This document shows positions 16,621 to 25,048 of a stretch of DNA of 64,000 nt, piece after piece (the first letter of the stretch is position 1; every line of letters starts with the position of its first letter). The translations under genes were made by a program, and so were the position numbers. The stretch is from positions 62,001 through 126,000 of the forward strand of contig NZ_NIWU01000001.1 in NCBI RefSeq assembly GCF_002236105.1, in the 5' to 3' direction. The notes beneath the pieces were generated by a model that saw only the letters and a program-made list of their open reading frames with translations, ran no database searches and was not told the origin of the DNA. This DNA comes from Pseudomonas umsongensis (GTDB taxonomy: Bacteria; Pseudomonadota; Gammaproteobacteria; Pseudomonadales; Pseudomonadaceae).

Positions 16621-18431
16621 GCCCGATGTTTGACCGTGTCACCTCGCTCCTCGACCAGGCACGCCGTGCCTTGCTCCTTGTCTGGGGTACATCCCGGGGG
16701 CTGTTTCTGGGGCTGGTGCTGGCAACGCTGGTCGCCGGTGTACTTCCGGCGCTGGCGGCATGGCTGGGCCAGCGCATTGTCGACGCCGTGGTCTTCGCCA
16801 TGCAATTGCACGCGCAGCAGGGCAGTGCGCCGTTGTGGCCGGTGCTGCGCTACGTGCTGTTGGAAGCGGGTGTGCTGGCCTTGCTGTCCGCCACCCAGCG
16901 GGCGCTGTCGGTACAGCAGTCGCTGTTGCGGGTGCAGCTGGGGCAGAAGGTCAACACGATGATTCTGGAAAAGGCCCAGACGTTATCGCTGGTGCAATTC
17001 GAGAATTCGGAGTTCTACGACAAGCTGGTGCGGGTTCGGCGCGAAGCCTCGACCCGGCCGTTGGCGTTGGTGATGAAGTCGCTGGGGCTGATCCAGAACC
17101 TGATCGTGCTGATCAGCTTCGGTGTGTTGCTGGTGCATTTTTCACCTTGGGCCCTGGTGTTGCTGGTGGTCGGTGCGTTGCCGGTATTTTTTGCCGAGGC
17201 GCACTTTTCCGGCGATGCCTTTCGCCTGTTTACCCGCCGCGCACCGGAGAGCCGGCAGCAGAACTACATCGAGACGTTGCTTTCCCATGAGGGCTACATC
17301 AAGGAGGTCAAGCTGTTCGGTTTCGCGCCGCTGCTGTTGCAGCGTTACCGCGACACCTTTGCCAGGCTTTACGCCGAGGACCGGCGGCTGACCCTGCGTC
17401 GCGATGGCTGGGGATTTGCTCTCGGCCTGCTGGGCACCGCGGCGTTCTACCTGGCCTATGCCTGGGTGGTGGTCGACGCGGTCCACGGCAGTATCAGCCT
17501 CGGCCAGATGACCATGTACCTGGTGTTGTTCAAGCAAGGACAGGCGGCGGTGAGCAGCAGCCTGAGCGCCATCAGTGGTTTGTACGAGGATGGCCTCTAC
17601 CTGTCGAGCCTCTACGAATACCTGGCCGAACCCGTGGTTGCCGACACCGGTCATCTGACCGTGGGCGCGGTGCCTGGCGACGGCCTGCGCTTCGAGAACG
17701 TCGGCTTTCGTTACCCGGGGGCCAGTCGCGCCGCGCTGACAGGCATCGACCTGCATCTGGTGCCGGGGCACAGTGTGGCGCTGGTGGGGGAGAACGGTTC
17801 GGGCAAGACCACGCTGATCAAACTGTTGACCCGGCTGTATCGGCCCGATCAAGGACGCATCCTGCTGGATGGCAGCGATCTGCAAGCCTGGGAGGAAGAC
17901 GCGCTACGCCGGCGGATTGGGGTGATCTTCCAGGACTACATCCGCTACCAGTTTTCCGTCGGCGAGAACATCGGCGTGGGCGACACGTTGGCGTTCAAGG
18001 ATGAGCAGCGCTGGCAGCAAGCCGCCGCCGAAGGCATGGCTGCGCCGTTCATCGAGCGCCTCGATCGCGGCTATGCCACGCAACTGGGGCGCTGGTTTGC
18101 CGGAGGGCTGGAGCTGTCTGGTGGGCAATGGCAGAAAATCGCCCTGTCGCGCGCCTACATGCGCCGCGATGCCGATATCCTGATCCTCGACGAGCCGACC
18201 TCGGCACTCGATCCGGCGGCGGAAGCGGCGGTGTTCGAGCATTTCAGCCAGCACACCCAAGGTCGCATGACCCTGCTGATTTCCCACCGTTTTTCCAGCG
18301 TGCGCAACGCCGATCACATCATCGTGCTGGATCAGGGCAGCATCCTTGAACGTGGCGATCATGCCACGCTGGTCACGGCCGGGGGGCGTTATGCGCAGCT
18401 GTTCGACCTGCAGGCCCGGGGTTATCGATAA
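16617..18431 (+). CDS. ABC exporter, fused permease-ATPase
   Basis: 604 residues starting at GTG 16617, overlapping the upstream stop; an ATG at 16626 is an alternative. The N-terminal half has about six membrane segments (for example FLGLVLATLVAGVLPALAAWLGQ). The C-terminal ATPase has Walker A VGENGSGKTT, signature LSGGQWQKIALSRA, Walker B ILILDEPTSALDP and H-loop LLISHRFSS. The architecture matches MsbA/multidrug-type half transporters. Substrate unknown. Co-transcription with the AraC-type regulator is likely from the overlap. Confidence 0.88.
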   Translation: MSPMFDRVTSLLDQARRALLLVWGTSRGLFLGLVLATLVAGVLPALAAWLGQRIVDAVVFAMQLHAQQGSAPLWPVLRYVLLEAGVLALLSATQRALSVQQSLLRVQLGQKVNTMILEKAQTLSLVQFENSEFYDKLVRVRREASTRPLALVMKSLGLIQNLIVLISFGVLLVHFSPWALVLLVVGALPVFFAEAHFSGDAFRLFTRRAPESRQQNYIETLLSHEGYIKEVKLFGFAPLLLQRYRDTFARLYAEDRRLTLRRDGWGFALGLLGTAAFYLAYAWVVVDAVHGSISLGQMTMYLVLFKQGQAAVSSSLSAISGLYEDGLYLSSLYEYLAEPVVADTGHLTVGAVPGDGLRFENVGFRYPGASRAALTGIDLHLVPGHSVALVGENGSGKTTLIKLLTRLYRPDQGRILLDGSDLQAWEEDALRRRIGVIFQDYIRYQFSVGENIGVGDTLAFKDEQRWQQAAAEGMAAPFIERLDRGYATQLGRWFAGGLELSGGQWQKIALSRAYMRRDADILILDEPTSALDPAAEAAVFEHFSQHTQGRMTLLISHRFSSVRNADHIIVLDQGSILERGDHATLVTAGGRYAQLFDLQARGYR

Positions 18432-18434
18432 CAC

Positions 18435-19427
18435 TCAGGAATCCTGGGCACCCCGTGACACCATGCCCCGTGAACCCTTAGCCCCGGCTATCTGCGGTTT
18501 TGCCCGCATCAGGCCTTCGAGCGCCTGGCGATACTGGCTGCCGCCCAGGCTCATGCTGTTGTTGTGCGTGCCGCCGGGTATCAGCAACAAGCGCTTGGGT
18601 TCATTGGCCGCATTGAACAACTGCTGACTGAACCGCGACGGCATGAACTGATCGGCCAGGCCATGGACCACCAGCAACGGCATGTCGATGTCGACGATCT
18701 TGTCGATGGAGTCGAACTTCTGCGACAGCAACCAGCGCACCGGCAACCAGTTCACCGGCAGGTTGTTGCCCGCGACTTCAGTGACGGCATCGCCCAGGGA
18801 GGTGAAGGTGGACTCGATCACCAGGCCGCGCACCGGGACCGGGCGTTTTGCCTTTTTCGCCTGGGCGGTCAGGTCTGCCGCCAGGTCGATGGCCACCGCG
18901 CCACCCAGGGAGTGGCCGTAGATCAAGCGCTTGCTGGCATCCGGTTGCATCGCGGTGAAACGATCCCAGGCGGCCCGGGCATCTTCGTAAACGCTGGCTT
19001 CCGACGGCAGGTCGCCCTGGCTCTGTCCGAATCCGCGATAATCGATCGCCAGCACCGAGTAGCCCATGGCTCGCAACTGCTCGATGCGAAAGGCCTGGCC
19101 GGTCAGGTTCCAGCGTACGCCGTGCAGGTAGAGAATCGATGGCGCGTCACGGCGCGCGGCCGGCCACCACCAGGCATGCAGGTTTTGCCCGGCCTTGAAC
19201 TCGACGGGCTTGATGTCGAATTCCTGCACGTCCCCAGGCAAACCGCGATACCAGCGGGCCGTGCCCGGTTCAATGCGAAACAGCAACTCGCGCTCTTTGT
19301 ACTTGAGTGCGCCGCAACCCACGGGCAGGCCGACGACCAGCGCGGCCATGCACAGCAGCGGCAGCCAGCGCAGGCGCAGGCGAGTGAGGAGGGCAGTGGC
19401 CATCGGGTGGTTCACCGGTATGGACAT
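18435..19427 (-). CDS. Alpha/beta-hydrolase, probable lipoprotein
   Basis: 330 residues (start could be the ATG at 19403). The N-terminal hydrophobic segment LPLLCMAALVVGLPVGC ends in a possible lipobox. Hydrolase features are the oxyanion strand ILYLHGVRWN, nucleophile elbow YGHSLGGAVA (Ser in GHSLGG), an acid in VVHGLADQFMP and the histidine in PGGTHNN. It resembles the BEM46/ABHD13-like subgroup; natural ester unknown. The 3' end lies 3 bp from the convergent ABC exporter gene. Confidence 0.85.
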   Translation of the reverse strand: MSIPVNHPMATALLTRLRLRWLPLLCMAALVVGLPVGCGALKYKERELLFRIEPGTARWYRGLPGDVQEFDIKPVEFKAGQNLHAWWWPAARRDAPSILYLHGVRWNLTGQAFRIEQLRAMGYSVLAIDYRGFGQSQGDLPSEASVYEDARAAWDRFTAMQPDASKRLIYGHSLGGAVAIDLAADLTAQAKKAKRPVPVRGLVIESTFTSLGDAVTEVAGNNLPVNWLPVRWLLSQKFDSIDKIVDIDMPLLVVHGLADQFMPSRFSQQLFNAANEPKRLLLIPGGTHNNSMSLGGSQYRQALEGLMRAKPQIAGAKGSRGMVSRGAQDS

Positions 19428-19478
19428 GAAGTGCGCGTTTTAACAGATGCGCGCGCGGGGTGGGGAAAAATGCGACTT

Positions 19479-19582
19479 GTGGGAGCGGGGTTGCTCCAGG
19501 CGGCGCTGCGACGAAGGCGATGGCACAGTCGACATTGATGCTGTCTGACACACCGCCATCGCCAGCAAGCCGGCTCCTACAG
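19479..19582. repeat. REP doublet (REPIN)
   Basis: Two inverted REP units, TGTGGGAGCGGGGTTGCTCC at the left and GCCAGCAAGCCGGCTCCTACA at the right, with about 55 bases between them. The right unit overlaps the stop codon of the quinone-oxidoreductase gene. Confidence 0.7.
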
Positions 19583-20578
19583 GTCCACGCGCAGCACGAT
19601 TTTGCCGATGTGGTCGCCGGCTTCCATCCGCGTATGGGCTTGTGCCGCCTCGGTGAGCGCGTAAACCTGGTCGATCATCGGCAGGCAACGCCCGGCCGCA
19701 AGTACCGGCCAAACATATTCGCGCAGCTGTTCGGCGATCGAGGCTTTTTCTTCCCGGGTGCGCGAACGCAACAGCGAACCGGTGACCACGGCGCGCTTGG
19801 CCATGATCGCCAGCAAATCGACATCCTTGCCGAAGGCACCGCCGAGGAAGCCCAGCATCACCAGTCGACCTTCCATGCCCAATGCCGCGATATTCTGGTT
19901 CAGGTACGAGCCGCCCATGATGTCGAGGATGACATTGACACCTTTGCCGGCGGTTTTTTCCGCAATGACCTGGACGAAGTCCTGATCGCGATAGTTGATC
20001 GCTTCGGCGCCCAATTGGCGGATTACCGCACACTTTTCCTCACTGCCCGCCGTGGCGAATGCCTTGATGCCGAACTCGCGGCACAACATCAGCGCGGTGG
20101 TGCCGATGCCGCTGGTGCCGCCGTGGATCAACGCGCGCTGGCCTTTGCTGGCGCCGCCCATGTCGAACAGATTGGCCCACACCGTAAAGAAGGTCTCCGG
20201 GACCGCCGCCGCGTGCACCCAGTCCATGCCTTCGGGTATCGGCAGGGCCTGGCTGGCCGGGACCACGCAGTACTGCGCATAGCCGCCGCCATTGGTCAGC
20301 GCACAGACCTTGTCGCCGACGATAAAATCACTGACTTGCGCGCCAACGGCGACCACTTCACCGGCCACTTCCAGTCCCGGGATCGGGTTCATGCCGGGTT
20401 TCATCGGGTACTTGCCGGCGCGCTGGATCACGTCGGGGCGATTGACCCCGGCGGCGTGCACGCGGATCAGCACTTCACCGACGCCCGCCGTGGGCAAGGG
20501 TACCTGGCGCGGTTGCAGGACTTCAGGAGCGCCGGGTTGGGTGATTTCAATCAAGGTCATGTCTTTAGGCAAATTCAT
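19577..20578 (-). CDS. NAD(P)H:quinone oxidoreductase, zinc-independent MDR family (PIG3-like)
   Basis: 333 residues. PGLEVAGEVVAVGAQVSDF is the MDR GroES-like domain and GGTSGIGTTALMLCREFG is the nucleotide-binding loop. RSRTREEKASIAEQLREYVWPVL is typical of the PIG3/TP53I3 quinone oxidoreductases. It reduces quinones or related electrophiles with NADPH. The start at 20578 is preferred over the ATG at 20560 because AGGTAGG precedes it. A perfect palindrome separates it from the MFS gene upstream on the same strand. Confidence 0.88.
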   Translation of the reverse strand: MNLPKDMTLIEITQPGAPEVLQPRQVPLPTAGVGEVLIRVHAAGVNRPDVIQRAGKYPMKPGMNPIPGLEVAGEVVAVGAQVSDFIVGDKVCALTNGGGYAQYCVVPASQALPIPEGMDWVHAAAVPETFFTVWANLFDMGGASKGQRALIHGGTSGIGTTALMLCREFGIKAFATAGSEEKCAVIRQLGAEAINYRDQDFVQVIAEKTAGKGVNVILDIMGGSYLNQNIAALGMEGRLVMLGFLGGAFGKDVDLLAIMAKRAVVTGSLLRSRTREEKASIAEQLREYVWPVLAAGRCLPMIDQVYALTEAAQAHTRMEAGDHIGKIVLRVDL

Positions 20579-20604
20579 TGCATATACCTACCTGTGTGGA
20601 AAAT

Positions 20605-20682
20605 CAAAAGATCGCAGCCTGCGGCAGCTCCTACATGGGAATGCAGACACCTGTAGGAGCTGCCGCAGGCTGCGATCTTTTG
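20605..20682. terminator. Perfect 30-bp inverted repeat, probable terminator/repeat element
   Basis: Two exact 30-base arms (20605-20634 and 20653-20682; left arm starts CAAAAGATCGCAGCCTGCGG) separated by 18 bases. The AAAAGATCGCAGCCTGCGGC sequence is a repeat class common in fluorescent pseudomonads. Located 5 bp past the MFS stop codon, with an A-run/T-run at the ends, it should act as a transcription terminator for the MFS gene and is also an interspersed repeat. Confidence 0.75.
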
Positions 20683-20686
20683 ACCT

Positions 20687-21901
20687 TCATGGGCAACTGG
20701 CCTGAACAACAGGGTCAGGTCGATTCATCAAACGCACCGCCAACTCCAGCAACAACGCCACCACAATGGCTCCGGCCGCAATCTCGAACATCAGCCCATG
20801 ATGGCCGCCGCTGGCATTGAACAGGGCCGAATACGCGAAACCGGAAATGGCCTGGAAGGTGGCGAAGGACACAGTGGCGCGACTCCAGACCACCTGTTGC
20901 TGATGATGCCCTGGGACCAGTTCGTGAACCCGTGCCAGTGCCAGCGGCACGATGCCTGGGGGGAATGATCCGAGGATCAGCGCCAGCACGGCCAATGAGG
21001 CGAAGGCGCTGGATACCGACAGCGCAGCCACGGCAATCGCCTGCACCAGCAACACCATGCGGATACTGCGCTTGGCGCCCAACTGATCCGCAAGAAAACC
21101 ATAGCTCACCGGCCCGACAATCGCGCCGAGGCCGTACATCACCCAGATCAGTGCGCCGACATGTTGCCCGGCGCCGAGGCCGCGAGCCACGTAATCCACC
21201 AGGAACACCATGGCCGGCACCAGCCCCGCCGCCATGAGTGCGTATTGGGCAAACAGCAGGTAGACACCCGGGTGGGTGCGGGTCGGCGCGGCATGGTGCG
21301 TCTCTGTCGTCATTGCCTGGTGTGCGACCGCCGGCCAGCCAAACCAGCTGATGGCGGTCAGGATCAGTGCCAGCAAACCGAGGCCGAGCCAGGTTTGCTG
21401 CAGGCCCAGGCTCAGCAACGGCGGAACGATCGTTCCCGAACCGGCAATGCCCAGCCCTATGCCGAGAAAGATCGCGCCACTGGCCAGGCCTCTGCGCGAG
21501 GCGGGCACATGCGGCAACACCGTCGACGCCACCAGCACCATGATCGCGCCGCCGGCGACACCCGAGAGTAAACGCCAGCCGAAAAACCAGCTCACCGACA
21601 AGGGGAACGCACAGGCGAAGAACGACAGTGTGACCGCCAGCATCATCAGCCGCAGTGCGCTTTTGTTGGACGTGCGACGTGCCAGCGGCTGGCCGATCAG
21701 TGCACCGATCAGGTAGCCCACCAGGTTGGCGGCACCGAGGTACACCACGTCGCTGGCGGAAAACCAATGGGCCTGGATCAGCGAGGGAATCAACGGCGTA
21801 TAGGCAAAACGTGCCAGGCCAATGCTGACCAGGCTGGCGCACAGGCCGGCAAGGATCGGTAGCCAGAATGCATTGCGTGGGGTGTTCGAGGGAGTGAGCA
21901 T
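20687..21901 (-). CDS. YbfB/YjiJ-family MFS transporter
   Basis: 404 residues with about twelve hydrophobic segments. LVSIGLARFAYTPLIPSLIQAHWFSASDVVYLGAANLVGYLIGA is the characteristic N-terminus of the YbfB/YjiJ family and RRTSNKSALRL forms the conserved loop 2-3. Substrate unknown. Divergently transcribed from the LysR-family gene at 22014, with two dyad sites between them, so it is very likely the target of that regulator. Confidence 0.88.
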   Translation of the reverse strand: MLTPSNTPRNAFWLPILAGLCASLVSIGLARFAYTPLIPSLIQAHWFSASDVVYLGAANLVGYLIGALIGQPLARRTSNKSALRLMMLAVTLSFFACAFPLSVSWFFGWRLLSGVAGGAIMVLVASTVLPHVPASRRGLASGAIFLGIGLGIAGSGTIVPPLLSLGLQQTWLGLGLLALILTAISWFGWPAVAHQAMTTETHHAAPTRTHPGVYLLFAQYALMAAGLVPAMVFLVDYVARGLGAGQHVGALIWVMYGLGAIVGPVSYGFLADQLGAKRSIRMVLLVQAIAVAALSVSSAFASLAVLALILGSFPPGIVPLALARVHELVPGHHQQQVVWSRATVSFATFQAISGFAYSALFNASGGHHGLMFEIAAGAIVVALLLELAVRLMNRPDPVVQASCP

Positions 21902-21951
21902 AAACGCTCTCCTGCAGATTTTTACTGGTGATCAGCTTAACCAACTTCTGT

Positions 21952-21999
21952 GATGCACTAATGCAGCGATTTCGCGTTATGGTGATGCATAAATGCATC
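21952..21999. promoter_or_regulatory. Paired LysR-type operator between MFS and lysR genes
   Basis: GATGCATAAATGCATC (21984-21999) is a 7+2+7 palindrome, and GATGCACTAATGCAG (21952-21966) is a slightly degenerate copy exactly 32 bp (about three helical turns) away on the same face. The arrangement is typical of the recognition and activation sites of LysR regulators. Confidence 0.65.
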
Positions 22000-22013
22000 T
22001 TATGGAGGACCCA

Positions 22014-22886
22014 ATGAATTGGGATGACGCACGGGTGTTTCTCGCGGTCTGCCGCGAATCAACACTGCGCGGTGCCGCGCGGGTATTGGGTGTCGATCAG
22101 GCCACGGTGGGGCGGCGCATCACTGCGCTGGAAAAATCATTGAACGCCACGTTGTTCCTGCGCACCAGCGATGGGTATGCGCTGACAGCCGTGGGCGAAG
22201 CGGCGATGCGCGCGGTTGAGAAAATGGAGCATTCGGCTCTGGAACTGCAGCGGCGCATCCAGGGCCTCGACGACCGGCTGACGGGCATTGTGAGGGTGAC
22301 CACCACCGACTCCCTGGCCATCGACTTCCTGATTCCGGCCGTCGCCCGCCTGCATCAACGTCACCCCGACGTGCGGGTGCAACTGGACGCCTCGACACAA
22401 ATCCTCAGCCTGGCCAAACGCGAAGCCGATATCGCCGTGCGCAATACCCGGCCGGACAACCCGGACCTCATAGCCCGGCGAATCGCCCGTTGGCCGGTGG
22501 GCCTGTTCGCCTCGCAAGCCTACGTGGATGCCCACGGTATTCCCTCGCCAGGATCGGCATTCGAAGGGCATGACCTGGTGGTTTACCAGCCGTATTTGCA
22601 AGGTGGAAAGGACATGACACTGGTCAACGAACCCGTAGTGCGCGGGCGGATTGCCGCGAGCCTGAGTTCCAGCCTGCTGGTGCGGCGTTCGATTGCCGCA
22701 GGCATCGGGATCGGGGAGATTCCCGTGTATGTGGGGGAGAAAGATGGGCTGGTCCGACTGTGGCCGGAGCGCACGCGGCCGTTGCCGTATGACGTGTGGC
22801 TGGTGACCCACGCGGACCTTCGGCATACCGCGAGGGTCCGTGCGGTGATTGATGAGATTGTCGAAGGTTTTTCCGGGAACCTGTAG
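22014..22886 (+). CDS. LysR-family transcriptional regulator
   Basis: 290 residues from the ATG at 22014, which is preceded by GGAGG; an in-frame ATG at 21993 lies inside the palindromic operator and is less likely. MNWDDARVFLAVCRESTLRGAARVLGVDQATVGRRITALEKSL is the winged HTH. The effector domain (IVRVTTTDSLAIDFLIPAVARLH..) follows. It probably controls the divergent MFS gene and itself through the paired dyads. The gene ends in a REP palindrome. Confidence 0.88.
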   Translation: MNWDDARVFLAVCRESTLRGAARVLGVDQATVGRRITALEKSLNATLFLRTSDGYALTAVGEAAMRAVEKMEHSALELQRRIQGLDDRLTGIVRVTTTDSLAIDFLIPAVARLHQRHPDVRVQLDASTQILSLAKREADIAVRNTRPDNPDLIARRIARWPVGLFASQAYVDAHGIPSPGSAFEGHDLVVYQPYLQGGKDMTLVNEPVVRGRIAASLSSSLLVRRSIAAGIGIGEIPVYVGEKDGLVRLWPERTRPLPYDVWLVTHADLRHTARVRAVIDEIVEGFSGNL

Positions 22887-22906
22887 GAGCATGCTCGCTC
22901 CTACAG
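22881..22906. repeat. REP palindrome
   Basis: CTGTAGGAGC/GCTCCTACAG arms around ATGCTC; overlaps the stop codon of the lysR gene and lies between it and the convergent pirin gene. Confidence 0.75.
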
Positions 22907-22923
22907 GGGCTGGTGTAGGCCTG

Positions 22924-23646
22924 TTATGGCATTTCTGGCAGTTCTTGCGGGCGCAAGTCGAACACCAGCACCTCGGCATCCACCCCATTGCTCAAGGTCA
23001 GCAACTGTTCCTCGCGAACCCGCACACCGTCGCCTGCCTGCATCGGCACGCCGTTGAGTTCGACGCGACCGCGAGCCACATGCACGTAGGCGTAGCGATT
23101 GGCGGCCAGTTCCAGAGTCGCAGTTTCCTTGCCATCGATCAGGCCGGCATACACTCGCGCATCCTGGCGCACTTTCAGCGAGCGCTGGGCGCCATCGGGG
23201 GAGATAATCAATTGCAGGCGACCGCGTTTCTTCTGCGTGCTGAAGTGTTCTTGCTGATAGCGCGGTTTGGCTCCGCTGACGTCAGGGACGATCCAGATTT
23301 GCAGGAAGTGCACGGGCCGCGAGTCCGAGTGGTTGTACTCGCTGTGCGCCACGCCGCTGCCGGCACTCATCAACTGTACGTCGCCGGGACGGATCACCGA
23401 GCCAGTGCCCAAGGTATCCTTATGTTCCAGCGCACCCTCGAGCACGTAGGAGAAAATCTCCATGTCGCGGTGCGGATGCTGGCCGAAACCCTTGCCGGCT
23501 GCCACGCGGTCATCGTTGATCACCAGCAGGTCGGAAAAACCCTGTTCTTTCGGGTTGCGATAGCTGGCGAAGGAAAAGGTATGGAACGACTTCAGCCAAC
23601 CGTGATTAGCCAGGCCACGATCCGATGCTTTGCGAAGGGTCAGCAT
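22924..23646 (-). CDS. Pirin-family bicupin protein (YhhW-like)
   Basis: 240 residues. ANHGWLKSFHTFSFASYRNP is the pirin N-terminal signature and FGQHPHRDMEIFSYVLEGALEHKD carries the metal-binding His/His/Glu set of the first cupin; a second cupin follows. E. coli YhhW and other members oxidise quercetin in vitro, but the physiological role is unsettled. Convergent with the preceding LysR gene across a REP palindrome. Confidence 0.9.
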   Translation of the reverse strand: MLTLRKASDRGLANHGWLKSFHTFSFASYRNPKEQGFSDLLVINDDRVAAGKGFGQHPHRDMEIFSYVLEGALEHKDTLGTGSVIRPGDVQLMSAGSGVAHSEYNHSDSRPVHFLQIWIVPDVSGAKPRYQQEHFSTQKKRGRLQLIISPDGAQRSLKVRQDARVYAGLIDGKETATLELAANRYAYVHVARGRVELNGVPMQAGDGVRVREEQLLTLSNGVDAEVLVFDLRPQELPEMP

Positions 23647-23782
23647 GATGAAATCTCCTGTGGGGACGTCAATTCGTCCGAGTGAGGAGAAGGTTAATGT
23701 TTATCGATTGATGCAATAAGTAGCTGAAAATTGAAATACTGTCTCTTTCAGATTGACAATAATGCGCCTGAGGGCGCGGTAC

Positions 23783-23889
23783 CCTGTGGGAGCGGGCTTG
23801 CTCGCGAATGCGGTGTTACATTCAACAATTTTGGTGACTGACAAACCGCATTCGTCGGAACGCTGCCCGGAGCAAGCCCGCTTCGACAA
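23783..23889. repeat. REP doublet (REPIN)
   Basis: Left unit GTGGGAGCGGGCTTGCTCGCG (from 23786) and an inverted, diverged right unit GAGCAAGCCCGCTTCGAC (to 23886), with AATGCGG/CCGCATT inner arms. Lies upstream of the GlxA-type gene. Confidence 0.7.
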
Positions 23890-23935
23890 GTGCTTGTGCG
23901 CAGTACATATCCTTTTTTCCAGTGATGTTGAACCC

Positions 23936-24886
23936 ATGAAAACCGTAGCAATGGTGCTGTTTCCCGACTTTCTCCTGCTCGACATGGCCGGGCCCATGGA
24001 GGTGTTTTCCATTGCCAATCGTTATCTGAAACCCGATGACCACTATGTACTGACGACCCTTGGCACCGAGCCCGGCGCCTTGAGGGCGTCCAATGGCGTG
24101 AAGGTGCAGGCAGACTTGCCTGTCGATCAGGCCTGTGATGGCTTCGATTTGCTGCTGGTGCCCGGTGGGCCTGGTGCCTACAACCAAAAATATCCGCCCT
24201 TGCTCGAGTGGCTCAAGCACAACGTCAGTCGATCGAAAACCTATGGTTCGATCTGTACCGGGGCGTTTGTGCTGGGACACGCCTGTTTGCTCGACGGCTA
24301 TCGCGTGACCACCCACTGGCATTACACCGACCGGTTGATCAAGGCATTCCCCAAGGCGACGGTCGAGACCGACCAGATTTATGTCCAGGACCGCAACCTC
24401 ATCACTTCCGGCGGCGTCACCGCCGGCATTGACCTGGCGCTGGCGGTGGTCGCCCAAGACCATGGCAAGAAGGTCGCCCAGGATGTGGCCAAGGTGTTGT
24501 TGGTGGTCATGAAGCGCCAGGGTGGCCAGGCGCAGTTCAGCCCGTTGATGGCGGCAGTGGCTCCGCACGAAACGGCGATTACCCGGGTGCAGAACCATGT
24601 GCTCGAACATCTGGACGAAACTTTCAGCATTGAGCGCATGGCCGGCCTCGCGAATATGAGCCCGCGGCATTTCGCCAGGGTCTTCGCCCGGGAAGTGAGC
24701 ATGACACCCATGGAGTTTCTGCAAAGCGCACGTATCGACTGCGCCAGGAGCCTGCTGGAATCCGGTGACTTGCCGCTCAAGACGGTAGCGTTCAAAAGTG
24801 GATTCGGCAGCGTGCGGCACATGCGTTTCCTGTTCGGTGAAAAGCTTGGCCTGACCCCGACCCAGTATCGCGAGCAATTCAGCTAG
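23936..24886 (+). CDS. GlxA-family regulator (DJ-1/PfpI domain + AraC HTH)
   Basis: 316 residues. The start at 23936 begins the domain cleanly (MKTVAMVLFPDFLLLDMAGPMEVFS); the upstream frame passes through a REPIN. A DJ-1/PfpI-like domain (1-190) with the nucleophile-elbow region YGSICTGAFVLGHA is followed by an AraC HTH (about 210-316: FSIERMAGLANMSPRHFARVFAREVSMTPMEFLQ and LPLKTVAFKSGFGSVRHMRFLFGEKLG). Such proteins act as regulators of amine or amino-acid catabolism; ligand unknown. Confidence 0.88.
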   Translation: MKTVAMVLFPDFLLLDMAGPMEVFSIANRYLKPDDHYVLTTLGTEPGALRASNGVKVQADLPVDQACDGFDLLLVPGGPGAYNQKYPPLLEWLKHNVSRSKTYGSICTGAFVLGHACLLDGYRVTTHWHYTDRLIKAFPKATVETDQIYVQDRNLITSGGVTAGIDLALAVVAQDHGKKVAQDVAKVLLVVMKRQGGQAQFSPLMAAVAPHETAITRVQNHVLEHLDETFSIERMAGLANMSPRHFARVFAREVSMTPMEFLQSARIDCARSLLESGDLPLKTVAFKSGFGSVRHMRFLFGEKLGLTPTQYREQFS

Positions 24887-25048
24887 CGCCCTTGTCCGTC
24901 GTGCGCACCCTAATGGCCGTGACGCTCCCCCCGTGGCTGTTGTACCGTCACCTGGGCCTGCCAAGATACCGCTGAGCTCATTGCAATGAAGGTACGCAGC
25001 GCCTGGATGGTTGCGCGTGCCGAGCAGTTTTCCAGCGGGTGACAGTGG

